Positions 36,002 through 43,533 are shown, counted from the first letter of the stretch. The stretch is 44,755 nucleotides of DNA from Nitrospira sp. (GCA_022843785.1 JALHMZ010000022.1:1-44755), one strand, 5' to 3'. Made by a program: numbers and translations. The notes: a model not told the origin generated them from the sequence alone.

Positions 36002-36030
36002 TTGACATCGTTGACACCCTGGGCAATAAT
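36002..36030 (+). promoter_or_regulatory. Sigma-70 promoter of the Fis-like gene
   Basis: TTGACA (36002-36007) and AATAAT (36025-36030) are separated by exactly 17 nt, close to consensus. Transcription would start near 36037, 22 nt before the ATG at 36059. This supports that start over an in-frame TTG at 36002, which is inside the -35 box. Confidence 0.75.
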
Positions 36031-36058
36031 CCGCCCCTCTTCTTCGGGTGGTGCCTTC

Positions 36059-36652
36059 ATGGCGGGTTCTTCATCTAGCTTTTCTATTCTGCTGCTGACT
36101 GCGGATACCGAGGTACAGGCTCAATTCAGGCAGGCTTTTAAGGACGCGTCTGTCACCATCACACGAGATGCGGCGGCCTTTCAAAAGGAGGCGGCGAAAC
36201 ATCAGTTTGATGCCGTGGTAATGGAGTCCCGCAGCGCCCACGAAGGGGCGATGCCGCTTCCCGGTCATGTCGATCCGTCTCGCAGCCTGGTCATCACCGG
36301 CTCACGCACGGTGTTGAAAAGATCGGTAAAAGCCCTCCAGCTCTTGAATCAGTACAACGGGTCCATCCCCCAGCAAGGGAAGCTCCGGGACGCCTCTCTG
36401 GAGAGCTACCTCGATATGAAGATGGGCGATTTCGTGAAAGGCATGAGGAACGGATCGGCGAAAAACCTGCACCCGATTCTGATTTCAGCCGTGGAACGCC
36501 CCTTGATTACATCCGCGCTTGAAGAGACACAGGGGAATCAAATTCAAGCAGCCGAGCTGCTGGGACTGAACCGGAACACATTGCGAAAAAAGATCGCGGC
36601 ATTGCATATTCCTTTGAAACGCACGAAGGCCAAAACACGCCGGAGGGCGTAG
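36059..36652 (+). CDS. Fis-type helix-turn-helix regulator
   Basis: The 197-residue protein begins MAGSSSSFSILLLTADTEVQ. The first approximately 110 residues look like a diverged receiver-like alpha/beta domain (SILLLTADT, FDAVVMESRSA, SRSLVITGSRT), without a convincing phosphoacceptor Asp. The C-terminus VERPLITSALEETQGNQIQA-AELLGLNRNTLRKKI is a Fis-type (HTH_8) motif as in NtrC tails. No AAA+ domain lies between, so it would not activate sigma-54 itself. It stands divergent from the sulfur operon with its own promoter, followed by HU 69 nt later. Confidence 0.8.
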   Translation: MAGSSSSFSILLLTADTEVQAQFRQAFKDASVTITRDAAAFQKEAAKHQFDAVVMESRSAHEGAMPLPGHVDPSRSLVITGSRTVLKRSVKALQLLNQYNGSIPQQGKLRDASLESYLDMKMGDFVKGMRNGSAKNLHPILISAVERPLITSALEETQGNQIQAAELLGLNRNTLRKKIAALHIPLKRTKAKTRRRA

Positions 36653-36721
36653 CGCCTCTCTATCTATGAGGTATCGTCAATCCGGACTTATTGTTTCAAC
36701 ACCCACCAAGGAGGGAACTCG

Positions 36722-36994
36722 ATGACAAAGGAAGAACTCATTGCGAAAATGGCCGCCTCGGCCGGGATTACGAAAGTCGCTGCCGGCACCGCCCTTGAGG
36801 CGTTCACCGGCGCAGTCACGTCCTCGCTGAAGAAAGGCCGGCGCGTGTCGCTCGTCAACTTCGGCACCTTTACCATCTCTAAGCGCAAGGCACGGATGGG
36901 GAGAAATCCCCGCACCGGTGAAGCACTCCGTATCCCTGCCGCTAAGGTTCCCAAGTTTTCAGCCGGTAAGGAGCTGAAGTCGGCCGTCCGATAG
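36722..36994 (+). CDS. hup: HU-family DNA-binding protein
   Basis: A 90-residue histone-like protein that compacts and bends DNA. MTKEELIAKMAASAGITKVA, GRRVSLVNFGTFTISKRKAR and MGRNPRTGEALRIPAAKVPK show the helical dimer part, the beta arms and the NPxTG tip. The VNFGTF form fits HU more than IHF. An AAGGAGGG ribosome site is just upstream, and a strong terminator follows at 37018-37066. Confidence 0.95.
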   Translation: MTKEELIAKMAASAGITKVAAGTALEAFTGAVTSSLKKGRRVSLVNFGTFTISKRKARMGRNPRTGEALRIPAAKVPKFSAGKELKSAVR

Positions 36995-37017
36995 ACTCAG
37001 CCGGCGATCGATTTCAC

Positions 37018-37066
37018 AAAGAGAAGGCGGCCCCTCTCGACATGGGACGGATGCCGTCTTCTCTTT
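37018..37066 (+). terminator. Intrinsic terminator after hup
   Basis: AAAGAGAAGGCGGC (37018-37031) pairs with GCCGTCTTCTCTTT (37053-37066) with one G-T wobble around a 21-nt loop. GCTTTTCTT follows. It separates hup from the tRNA-Val unit. Confidence 0.8.
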
Positions 37067-37073
37067 GCTTTTC

Positions 37074-37100
37074 TTGACACTTCGGGCACCCGTATATTAG
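37074..37100 (+). promoter_or_regulatory. Promoter of tRNA-Val
   Basis: A perfect TTGACA (37074-37079) is followed after 15 nt by TATTAG (37095-37100), within the TATATTAG patch. The tRNA starts 19 nt later. The short spacer is at the lower end of the accepted range. Confidence 0.65.
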
Positions 37101-37118
37101 CATGCGCGGCTGTACGAT

Positions 37119-37193
37119 AGGCGCGTAGCTCAGGGGGAGAGCGCTACCTTGACACGGTAGAGGTCGACGGTTCAAGACCGTCCGCGCCTACCA
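37119..37193 (+). tRNA. tRNA-Val (anticodon GAC)
   Basis: A 75-nt cloverleaf with encoded CCA. The acceptor stem AGGCGCG pairs with CGCGCCT and the discriminator is A. The anticodon stem CTACC/GGTAG encloses the loop TTGACAC with anticodon GAC, reading GUC and GUU. The T arm is GACGGTTCAAGACCGTC. thrS begins 80 nt downstream. Confidence 0.96.
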
Positions 37194-37201
37194 CTCGGCC
37201 G

Positions 37202-37241
37202 AGGCATCCGCGTACCTCTCGGAGGCGGGGTGCCTTTGTCA
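37202..37241 (+). terminator. Probable terminator between tRNA-Val and thrS
   Basis: AGGCATCC (37202-37209) pairs with GGGTGCCT (37228-37235), with an inner CCTC/GAGG stem, and the tail is TTGTCATTTT. It may end the tRNA transcript or act as a leader attenuator in front of thrS. Confidence 0.5.
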
Positions 37242-37272
37242 TTTTCTGTGCGTACATCGGCTCGCATCCACG

Positions 37273-39192
37273 ATGAACATTGCGATTAAAGACGGGCTCA
37301 GCAAAAATGTCCAGACCGGCCAAACGGTGGGAGACGCCCTCTCCGCCTTAGGGATTCCCCTGGGCACGGATATATTGGCGGCACGTGTCAATGGAACCGT
37401 CATGGATCTCTCGCGCCCCTTGTCGGAAGACGCGACGATTGAACCACTCCGGTTCGACAGCCAGGAAGGCCGTGAAGTCTACCGCCACAGCAGCACTCAC
37501 CTCATGGCGCAAGCCGTGAAGGAGCTGTTCCCGACGGCTCAGTTGACGATCGGGCCGGCACTGGAAGACAGCTTCTATTACGATTTTGCCTACGATCGGC
37601 CGTTTACGCCGGAGGACCTTGCCAGCATTGAAGAACGTGCCCGTGACATCGCCAAGCGCACGCTGCCGATCGCCAGACGGGAGTTTTCCAAACAGGACGC
37701 GATGGAGTTCTTCAGGGCGCGCGGCGAAAAGTACAAGGTCGAGCTGATCGAGGGGTTCCCAGACGGAGAGCCGATTTCAGCGTATACGCAAGGGGACTTT
37801 GTGGACTTGTGCCGTGGCCCGCATTTGCCTTCGACCGGCCATATCGGCGCCTTTAAACTCCTGACCACTGCGGGGGCCTACTGGCGCGGCGACGAACGCA
37901 ACCCAATGCTCCAGAGAATCTACGGCACTTCGTTTCCGACAAACACGGAACTCGACGCGCATCTGGCCAGACTGGAAGAAATCAAGCGACGCGACCACCG
38001 CAAGGTAGGCAAAGATCTGGACTTGATTTCCGTTCAGGATGAGATCGGCCCCGGCCTGGTGCTCTGGCACCCCAAAGGTGCGGCGATCAGGCTCCAAATA
38101 GAAAACTTCTGGCGCGAACAGCATATCAAAGGTGGATACGATCTGGTCTATTCTCCCCACGTCGCTCGCCTTGACCTGTGGAAAACCAGCGGACATCTCG
38201 ATTACTACCGCGAAAACATGTTCGCGTCGATGAAGCTGGAGGGCAGCGAGTATCAGCTCAAGCCGATGAACTGCCCCTACCACATCATGATCTACAAGTC
38301 CCATCTCCGCAGCTATCGGGATCTGCCCATCCGCTACGGCGAATTGGGGACCGTCTACCGTTACGAGCGGACCGGCGTCCTGCACGGATTATTGCGCGTC
38401 CGCGGCTTTACCCAGGACGATGCCCATTTGTTCTGCCGTCCCGACCAGATTGAGACCGAAGTCAGCCAGGTGCTGGACTTCACGTTTTTCATTTTGCAGA
38501 CATTCGGGTTCACGGATTTTGAAGTCTTTCTCTCGACGAGGCCCAAAGAGTCGGTGGGTGCCGATGAACATTGGACACTGGCCACCAGCGCGCTGGAGGC
38601 GGCGATCAAGAGCCGGAACATCGCCTACCGCATGGACCCCGGCGGCGGCGCCTTCTACGGCCCGAAGATCGACATCAAGATCAAGGATGCGCTAGGCCGC
38701 TCGTGGCAATGCTCCACCATCCAAGTCGATTTCAATAACCCCGAACGTTTCGAATTGAGTTATATCGGCGAGGACGGCAAGGCCCACCAGCCTATCATGA
38801 TCCACCGGGCCTTGATGGGCTCGATCGAGCGGTTCTTTGGAATTCTGATCGAGCATTACGGTGGAGCGTTCCCCGCGTGGCTGGCGCCGGTACAAGCCAC
38901 GGTCATGAATATCACCGATAACCAGCGTGACTATGCAGCCGCTGTCACGGCGCAATTGAAAAGCGCCGGCTTCCGGGCCGAAGCCGACATCCGCAATGAA
39001 AAGATCGGGTTCAAGATACGCGAAGCGGAGAAGGCGAAAGTTCCGTTTATGCTGGTGGCGGGAGATCGCGAGGTCCAAGGCGGCACCGTCTCGGTCAGAG
39101 GCCGAAGCGGGGCAAACCTCGGAAGCATGACGGTCGTCCAGGTCTTAGATCTATTGCGCGCCGAGACCGCGCGCGTGCGGCAGGACATTTAA
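37273..39192 (+). CDS. thrS: Threonyl-tRNA synthetase
   Basis: ThrRS charges tRNA-Thr. The 639-residue protein has an N-terminal TGS domain (NVQTGQTVGDALSALGIPLG). The editing domain follows with RHSSTHLMAQAVKELFP and the Cys/His pair of its active site. The class II catalytic core carries PMNCPYHIMIYKSHLRSYRD (zinc Cys), RYERTGVLHGLLRVRGFTQD (motif 2) and IHRALMGSIERFFGILIEH (motif 3). The anticodon-binding domain is C-terminal (VQATVMNITDNQRDYAAAV). infC follows 22 nt later, giving the widespread order thrS-infC-rpmI-rplT. Confidence 0.98.
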   Translation: MNIAIKDGLSKNVQTGQTVGDALSALGIPLGTDILAARVNGTVMDLSRPLSEDATIEPLRFDSQEGREVYRHSSTHLMAQAVKELFPTAQLTIGPALEDSFYYDFAYDRPFTPEDLASIEERARDIAKRTLPIARREFSKQDAMEFFRARGEKYKVELIEGFPDGEPISAYTQGDFVDLCRGPHLPSTGHIGAFKLLTTAGAYWRGDERNPMLQRIYGTSFPTNTELDAHLARLEEIKRRDHRKVGKDLDLISVQDEIGPGLVLWHPKGAAIRLQIENFWREQHIKGGYDLVYSPHVARLDLWKTSGHLDYYRENMFASMKLEGSEYQLKPMNCPYHIMIYKSHLRSYRDLPIRYGELGTVYRYERTGVLHGLLRVRGFTQDDAHLFCRPDQIETEVSQVLDFTFFILQTFGFTDFEVFLSTRPKESVGADEHWTLATSALEAAIKSRNIAYRMDPGGGAFYGPKIDIKIKDALGRSWQCSTIQVDFNNPERFELSYIGEDGKAHQPIMIHRALMGSIERFFGILIEHYGGAFPAWLAPVQATVMNITDNQRDYAAAVTAQLKSAGFRAEADIRNEKIGFKIREAEKAKVPFMLVAGDREVQGGTVSVRGRSGANLGSMTVVQVLDLLRAETARVRQDI

Positions 39193-39214
39193 CACTGATA
39201 CGAGGAGGTGGCTT

Positions 39215-39724
39215 ATCGTTCCCAAACTGCGCGTGAATCGTGAAATCCGTGTCCGGGAAGTGCGGGTCATCGGCCCTGAGGGAGAGCAACTCGGGATTCT
39301 CCCCACACCGGATGCCCTTCGCCAGGCACAAGAAGGCGGCTATGATTTGGTCGAAGTAGCCCCCACTTCGGTGCCGCCGGTCTGCCGGATCATGGACTAT
39401 GGCAAATACAAGTACGAGCTCAGCAAGAAGGACCATCAGAACCGGCGCCATCAAAAGTCCACGCAGGTGAAGGAAGTCAAGCTGCGGCCGCGCACAGACA
39501 AGCATGATTTGGAGATCAAGATACGGCAGATGAAGACGTTTCTGGAAGAGGGGAACAAGACCAAAGTCACCCTCACCTATCGGGGACGTGAAATGGCCAA
39601 CCAGGAAATGGGTCGGTCGGTGATGAATGCGGTGATCGCAGAGCTCACGCAGTGCGGCACGATCGAATATTCCCCCCGCATGGAGGGACGTAGTTTGATT
39701 ATGATTGTGGCGCCGAAGAATTAA
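39215..39724 (+). CDS. infC: Translation initiation factor IF-3 (non-canonical ATC start)
   Basis: IF-3 checks the start codon and keeps 30S subunits free. The best start is ATC at 39215, because AGGAGG lies 6 nt upstream and the reading [20 protein letters not shown] matches the family N-terminus. The first ordinary start (GTG 39233) has no ribosome site. This gives 169 residues. Core motifs are [51 protein letters not shown] and [14 protein letters not shown]. Rare starts (AUU in E. coli) let IF-3 repress its own translation, so the same control is likely here. Confidence 0.95.
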   Translation: MVPKLRVNREIRVREVRVIGPEGEQLGILPTPDALRQAQEGGYDLVEVAPTSVPPVCRIMDYGKYKYELSKKDHQNRRHQKSTQVKEVKLRPRTDKHDLEIKIRQMKTFLEEGNKTKVTLTYRGREMANQEMGRSVMNAVIAELTQCGTIEYSPRMEGRSLIMIVAPKN

Positions 39725-39767
39725 CGAATGTGATGCAGCAATCGGCACAACCAAAGGAATGTCTCGT

Positions 39768-39959
39768 ATGAAAATGAAAACTCACAAAGGCGCCAGCAAG
39801 CGATTCTCCAAAACGGGAAGCGGAAAGATCGTCCGGCGCAAAGCGGGCAAGCGCCATCTGTTATCGCACAAGAGACACGATCATAAGCGCCGCCTGGGGG
39901 GCACGGCGATTGTCGATGCCACGGCCACCGCGGTATTACGGCAGCTGCTCCCTCGCTGA
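39768..39959 (+). CDS. rpmI: 50S ribosomal protein L35
   Basis: A 63-residue basic ribosomal protein. The ATG at 39768 has AAGGA 9 nt upstream; an ATG at 39759 abuts that site and is unlikely. [20 protein letters not shown] and [20 protein letters not shown] are the L35 signatures. It lies 43 nt after infC and before rplT, all in one transcript. Confidence 0.96.
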   Translation: MKMKTHKGASKRFSKTGSGKIVRRKAGKRHLLSHKRHDHKRRLGGTAIVDATATAVLRQLLPR

Positions 39960-40006
39960 TCATTTGGCACAGGGAGTTCTTTTAGAACGAAAAGGAGTAT
40001 GGAATC

Positions 40007-40375
40007 ATGCCTCGCGCAAAAGGCGGACCGAAAACAAGACATCGGAGAAACAAACGACTGAAGTTGGCCAAAGGGCAGTACGGGGGAAAAAGCCGGCTGT
40101 TCCGTTCGGCCACGGAGAGCGTCGATAAGGGGCTGGTCTACGCCTACGTCGGACGCAAGGACAGAAAAGGCGATTTCCGCCGTCTGTGGACCGCGCGCAT
40201 CAGCGCCGCGGTGCGGAACCACGGGCTGACCTACAGCCGGTTTATCAATGCCCTCAAGAAGGCGAATGTGTTGCTGGATCGCAAAGTCCTGTCAGACATG
40301 GCGATCAAGGACGCCGTCGGCTTTGAAAAGCTCTGCGGACTCGCCAAGCAGCACATGACTCCGGCTGCGGCATAA
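40007..40375 (+). CDS. rplT: 50S ribosomal protein L20
   Basis: A 122-residue protein needed for early 50S assembly. MPRAKGGPKTRHRRNKRLKL, KGQYGGKSRLFRSATESVDK, DRKGDFRRLWTARISAAVRN and TYSRFINALKKANVLLDRKV are the family sequence. AAAAGGAG lies upstream. In E. coli and Bacillus L20 represses this operon; a similar loop is possible but no RNA site was identified. A strong terminator follows. Confidence 0.97.
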   Translation: MPRAKGGPKTRHRRNKRLKLAKGQYGGKSRLFRSATESVDKGLVYAYVGRKDRKGDFRRLWTARISAAVRNHGLTYSRFINALKKANVLLDRKVLSDMAIKDAVGFEKLCGLAKQHMTPAAA

Positions 40376-40403
40376 GCTGTTCCGGTACGTTGTCACGATA
40401 CAG

Positions 40404-40436
40404 AAAAAGGGAGCGACGACTCGTCGCTCCCTTTTT
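40404..40436 (+). terminator. Intrinsic terminator of the thrS-infC-rpmI-rplT operon
   Basis: A perfect 14-bp stem AAAAAGGGAGCGAC/GTCGCTCCCTTTTT with loop GACTC begins 28 nt after the rplT stop and runs into TTTTTCTTTTC. This is a textbook rho-independent terminator. Confidence 0.93.
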
Positions 40437-40586
40437 CTTTTCGAATCAGCATCTGTACAGAACTTCCAAGCCTTCCTAAAATACGCCTCCCGCGAGGCCG
40501 ATATCCTTCGCACTTACTTCTCTTCGTGGTTTCCCTGTCTAACGCGCTGTGACGAGCAACTCTCGCACAGGCGTCAAACGACCGCT

Positions 40587-40623
40587 CGACCCAAAGCAGA
40601 AGTACATGACCGACCGCTACCAG
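40587..40623. repeat. 37-bp dispersed repeat, copy 1
   Basis: This copy starts CGACCCAAAGCAGAAGT and ends GACCGCTACCAG. It matches 43268-43304 at 34 of 37 positions in the same orientation. Both lie in non-coding DNA that flanks the stress cluster. Confidence 0.75.
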
Positions 40624-40723
40624 GGAGTCAGGTCGCACATTGCGTCTGCAGGTGTCGATACTTCACGAGAGCCCGGGCTGAAGCACGAAACGGGAATTTC
40701 CCGATCCACTGTGCAGCAGCTGG

Positions 40724-40807
40724 TCACTCGCTAATCGCGTAAGAGATGAAACCAACGACCAGGAGCATGAGTGCCATGAACGCGAACGTTATGAGGATGC
40801 TAACCAT
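40724..40807 (-). CDS. Possible membrane peptide, 27 aa
   Basis: The frame reads MVSILITFAFMALMLLVVGF then ISYAISE. It is almost entirely one hydrophobic helix with an acidic tail, like KdpF- or CydX-sized subunits, though no family match is claimed. AAAAGG with a 7-nt spacer before the ATG at 40807 is a good ribosome site. No partner complex is encoded nearby. The size makes the call uncertain. Confidence 0.5.
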   Translation of the reverse strand: MVSILITFAFMALMLLVVGFISYAISE

Positions 40808-41020
40808 GTCTATGCCTTTTGATCGAGCCAAGAACGTTTATGGGAAGATACAAATGCGCATCAGTCGTATCATCGCCACCCAACAGCAGAAGACGCCGAT
40901 AGGGAGCTGGTCCTAAGCAGGGGAGGTACAAAAGGTGTGCGCGGAGCATCAGGAAGACTCCATCATCGCGTAGGCGTCAGAACGCCTTGCCTGATGCCCC
41001 ATCCCTCGTTCAACGCAACA

Positions 41021-41497
41021 CTAGCCAACCTGGATCTCAATGGCTTTCGGCTTCGCCTTCACCGATTTCGGGAGATGCACCTGAAGCATGCCGTCATTGA
41101 AGTCGGCTGTCACCTTGCTGCCATCCGCATCCTCCGGGAGTGAGAAACTGCGCACGAAGCTCCCGTAGGCGCGCTCGACCCGGTGATACTTTTTGCTCTT
41201 TTCTTCCTTCTCGAATTTCCGCTCGCCGGAGATCGCCAGGACATCGTTCTCGACCGTGAGACGCACGTCCTCTTTCTTCATATCAGGCAATTCGGCTTTG
41301 ATCAGGTATTCTTTCTCATCTTCAATAATATCCACCAGCGGCGACCATTGAGTCACCGTCAGGGCTTCCTTTCCTCCGTTGCCCGTCGCCTCCCGACCGG
41401 CAAACAGCGTCGCCAACCGGCTTTCCAGTTCATCCCGATCCTTGAACGGATTCCACCGAGTTCTGCTCATTGGATCCCAGCGTAAGATGGTGTGCAT
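41021..41497 (-). CDS. Hsp20/alpha-crystallin small heat-shock protein
   Basis: A 158-residue ATP-independent chaperone that holds unfolding proteins. The N-terminal arm begins MHTILRWDPMSRTRWNPFKD. The alpha-crystallin domain runs from about residue 50 (WSPLVDIIEDEKEYLIKAEL) to the end. It contains PDMKKEDVRLTVENDVLAIS, GERKFEKEEKSKKYHRVERA, YGSFVRSFSLPEDAD and ADFNDGMLQVHLPK, the conserved GxLxVxxPK-type end. AAGGAG is well placed upstream. It is the last gene of a minus-strand stress cluster with DUF2934, BON and CsbD proteins. Confidence 0.96.
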   Translation of the reverse strand: MHTILRWDPMSRTRWNPFKDRDELESRLATLFAGREATGNGGKEALTVTQWSPLVDIIEDEKEYLIKAELPDMKKEDVRLTVENDVLAISGERKFEKEEKSKKYHRVERAYGSFVRSFSLPEDADGSKVTADFNDGMLQVHLPKSVKAKPKAIEIQVG

Positions 41498-41541
41498 GGC
41501 CTCATCTCCTTGTTGTTATCACAGTGAATGTTCAGGGTAAG

Positions 41542-41784
41542 TTACCGGCGGCTGGTTGCGACGGCCAATTGCCGTTCCGCGTTCAACCAGTCTTTCAAGG
41601 CCCAGCCATCCCGCCGTTCACGTTGCTCGTACAGTTCGTACGCGCGCCGCGCAATGCGGTCTTGCATCTGGGCACCCTTTGAAGCCTGTTCAGTTGAACC
41701 GGCCTTCGCCCCGCTCGGTCCGGTCTGAGCGGGGCCGTCCGACTTGGCCGGCCCCGCGGGATGTGAACCCCTTGCGTTGATCAT
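41542..41784 (-). CDS. DUF2934 protein
   Basis: From the ATG at 41784 (AGGAGG, 7-nt spacer) the product has 80 residues. The N-terminal half is low in complexity (GPAKSDGPAQTGPSGAKAGS). The C-terminus has IARRAYELYEQRERRDGWAL then KDWLNAERQL, the short helix-turn-helix-like DUF2934 motif seen beside stress genes. The function is unknown. It is 44 nt upstream of hsp20 and probably co-expressed. Confidence 0.8.
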   Translation of the reverse strand: MINARGSHPAGPAKSDGPAQTGPSGAKAGSTEQASKGAQMQDRIARRAYELYEQRERRDGWALKDWLNAERQLAVATSRR

Positions 41785-41904
41785 TGTGCACCTCCTCATG
41801 CTTCCGTGTTGTTCGTGGTTGACTGAGGGAGCAACTCTGTCGTCCGTCGATGCCACTGGCCCAGATCGACGGACGGAGAGCGCCTGTGTTCTATGAGAAC
41901 AGGC

Positions 41905-42462
41905 TTAGGCCTTTTCTTTGACCGTGAGATCGTTCTTCACCGACTTCACGCCGGGAACCTGCCAGACCTTCCACGATGCTTGCGCGCTGGTCATCAGATC
42001 CGCCACTTCGCCACTCAGCAAGACCACGCCCGCATTCGTCTGCGCATGAATCCCGGATTCCTTGAGTTGGGCGTCTATCGCAATCTGAGCGTTGACTCGA
42101 GTCGTAATGGCTTCATCTTTGTCGTCAATCGCCTCGCGCTTGGACGGTGCCACCACTTGCAAGTCGTTTTTTACCGACTTTACGCCGTTGATCTCTTTGG
42201 CAATGCCCTCCGCCGCCTGCTTCGCCGCATCGGAATCCACCTTCCCACGGATCACTACCGAACCCTGTGTACTTTCGACGGTGATCTCGCTTCCCTTGAC
42301 CCGGGCATCGGCAAACAACGCAATCTTGGTCTTCGCCGTCAGCCAGGCATCATTGATCGGCTTCCTCTCATCGGCCTTGCCGAGCGCGTTCGCCGATCCC
42401 GCCAAAAACGCCCCACCGATCACCAACGTCGCGCAGAATGTCAGAACAGTGCGTGTACTCAT
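41905..42462 (-). CDS. BON-domain periplasmic protein (OsmY-like)
   Basis: The 185-residue chain has a signal peptide (TVLTFCATLVIGGAFLAGSA, cleavage near NA-LG). Two BON domains follow, first AKTKIALFADARVKGSEITV to NGVKSVKNDLQV, second RVNAQIAIDAQLKESGIHAQ to PGVKSVKNDLTV. BON proteins bind phospholipid or envelope surfaces and respond to osmotic stress, as OsmY does. The ATG at 42462 is 9 nt from GGAG, better than the ATG at 42468. Confidence 0.92.
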   Translation of the reverse strand: MSTRTVLTFCATLVIGGAFLAGSANALGKADERKPINDAWLTAKTKIALFADARVKGSEITVESTQGSVVIRGKVDSDAAKQAAEGIAKEINGVKSVKNDLQVVAPSKREAIDDKDEAITTRVNAQIAIDAQLKESGIHAQTNAGVVLLSGEVADLMTSAQASWKVWQVPGVKSVKNDLTVKEKA

Positions 42463-42537
42463 TCTCATCTTCTCCTTAACCGAATAGAAAAAGTGACTTT
42501 CCAGTCATCGTTCGTAAATGGCATGCAGTCAGCAGAT

Positions 42538-42771
42538 CTATTTATTCCCCGCCTGCTTCCCCGCGGCATCCGTCGCCGGCTTGTCATACCAATGGTTGGC
42601 CCACTTCATCACCTCGCGCTTTTTAGCGCCGTACCGTTCTTGGACCTTGCCGAGAAACTTGTCGTAGTTCCCTCCGATGTCCTGCAAGTCATTATCGGTA
42701 AACTTGCCCCACTTGTTTTGCAGATCGCCTTTGAACTGCAACCATTTCCCCTTGAGTTGATCAGCATTCAT
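42538..42771 (-). CDS. CsbD-family stress protein
   Basis: A 77-residue protein from the ATG at 42771 (GGAGGAGGATGCG upstream). MNADQLKGKWLQFKGDLQNK and WGKFTDNDLQDIGGNYDKFL are the CsbD four-helix pattern. QERYGAKKREVMKWANHWYD is the rest, with a Lys-rich tail. CsbD is induced by general stress in Bacillus; its molecular role is unknown. It lies 75 nt upstream of the BON gene. Confidence 0.92.
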   Translation of the reverse strand: MNADQLKGKWLQFKGDLQNKWGKFTDNDLQDIGGNYDKFLGKVQERYGAKKREVMKWANHWYDKPATDAAGKQAGNK

Positions 42772-42853
42772 CGCATCCTCCTCCTTGTGTAGAGATTGAC
42801 ATTGGGGCCAGGTCGTCACGCCGGAAACCGTCGGACAACCAGACAGGTCCCGG

Positions 42854-42955
42854 TTACGTCACTCGAGCGGTGCGCCCCGTGATCGTAGATACGCCGACGA
42901 TATTCAGCGCGCCGGCCATCAAGCCAACGACCGAAAACATCAGTGCGTAGGTGCT
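42854..42955 (-). pseudogene. Decayed DUF1328-like small membrane protein
   Basis: The minus frame reads STYALMFSVVGLMAGALNIV then GVSTITGRTARVT. The first 20 residues look like the start of DUF1328 peptides (YALxFxVVAxxAGALGF). A ribosome-like GAGAGGAG is just ahead, but the expected start codon is ACC or ACG, and the second membrane segment is lost. An ATG at 42940 would make only 28 residues. It sits at the head of the stress cluster, where such genes are common. Confidence 0.4.
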
Positions 42956-43267
42956 CCTCTCTTGATGGAATGCGGATGTGAGTCGAGTAGTCCTCTGCCG
43001 CACGGCCGGCGTCCTGGCCGCCTCCATCAGCAGGCCATCACACCAAACCAGCAAGGAGCCAGAGAGACTGTGATGTAAACGCGGCGGAGACTGGGGAATC
43101 GATCACGCTGAGAAGAAGCAGGAAGCGCAAGGGATGGGACAGCCAGCGGGGCTTCACACCTGACACCATCACCCTGGGCGCAATGGGCACAGGAGTCAAG
43201 CCATATATATGGCGTAAAAAACTGAGACGTGATCGGACTGATGTTTTCGGAAGCGACCGGCAGGTCG

Positions 43268-43304
43268 CGACCCAAAGCAGAAGTCCACGACTGACCGCTA
43301 CCAG
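43268..43304. repeat. 37-bp dispersed repeat, copy 2
   Basis: This copy differs from 40587-40623 at three positions only (ACAT/CCAC and C/T). A 6-bp inverted repeat (GCGACC/GGTCGC) ends where it begins. It could be part of a larger dispersed element whose ends I cannot set from two copies. Confidence 0.75.
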
Positions 43305-43358
43305 AAGGGAGGGTCTTACACCGATCCGCATAAGAACCCGTGATAAATGGGCCCGCCG

Positions 43359-43476
43359 TCGCAACTCATTGAAACGGCAGTAGCTATAGCGTACTGTTCA
43401 CGAATCATAGTAGCGTCTTATACGGATAGAAAATGGCAAATCCAGCTCTCATGCATTGGCCTAAACATAGTTGGGA
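43359..43476 (+). other. Candidate integron attC site (upstream)
   Basis: The right part GGCCTAAAC-ATA-GTTGGGA (43458-43476) resembles the L'-R' end of attC sites (GGCTTAAC, GTTRRRY). The left part TCGCAAC-TCATTGAAACGGC (43359-43378) resembles R''-L''. TCGCAAC is complementary to GTTGGGA at 6 of 7 positions. The last base of GTTGGGA departs from the consensus pyrimidine, and the central arm pairing is poor, so this is a tentative call. Confidence 0.4.
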
Positions 43477-43533
43477 GGCAAACGCTCTGCGCAGCAGGCT
43501 TCTGCGGCCATCGAATCCTAGCGAGTAAACACG

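Larger units (their letters stand above)
35708..36058. other. Divergent intergenic region between Rrf2 and Fis-like genes
   Basis: This 351-nt region has to drive both the sulfur operon (minus) and the Fis-like gene (plus). It contains a palindrome-hairpin cluster (35854-35904) and a clear plus-strand promoter (36002-36030). Near the Rrf2 start the minus strand reads GGTTCAATTCATACCGGAAT, AT-rich enough to be a regulator site, but no match to a defined consensus can be claimed. Confidence 0.5.
40437..41020. other. Intergenic region with repeat copy and tiny frame
   Basis: Between the rplT terminator and hsp20 lie one copy of a 37-bp repeat (40587-40623) and a 27-codon hydrophobic frame (40724-40807, minus). 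A 61-codon plus frame (40549-40734) runs through the repeat and has no ribosome site, so I do not call it. The rest shows no structure that I can name. Confidence 0.5.
43055..43533. other. Non-coding stretch with repeat copy 2 and attC-like half sites
   Basis: This 479-nt region has no plausible gene. It has an inverted repeat GCGACCGGCAGGTCGC (43253-43268), the second 37-bp repeat copy (43268-43304) and a candidate integron attC (43359-43476). From here rightward the character of the DNA changes from operons to accessory sequence. Confidence 0.5.

Noticed and set aside
40540..40570. Another attC-like string, GTCTAAC followed by GCGCTGTGACGAGC
   Set aside because: The R''-like heptamer is present, but no L'' box or matching right half follows; probably chance.
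40549..40734. 61-codon plus-strand frame
   Set aside because: It runs through the 37-bp repeat and lacks a ribosome site; likely an artefact of repeat sequence.
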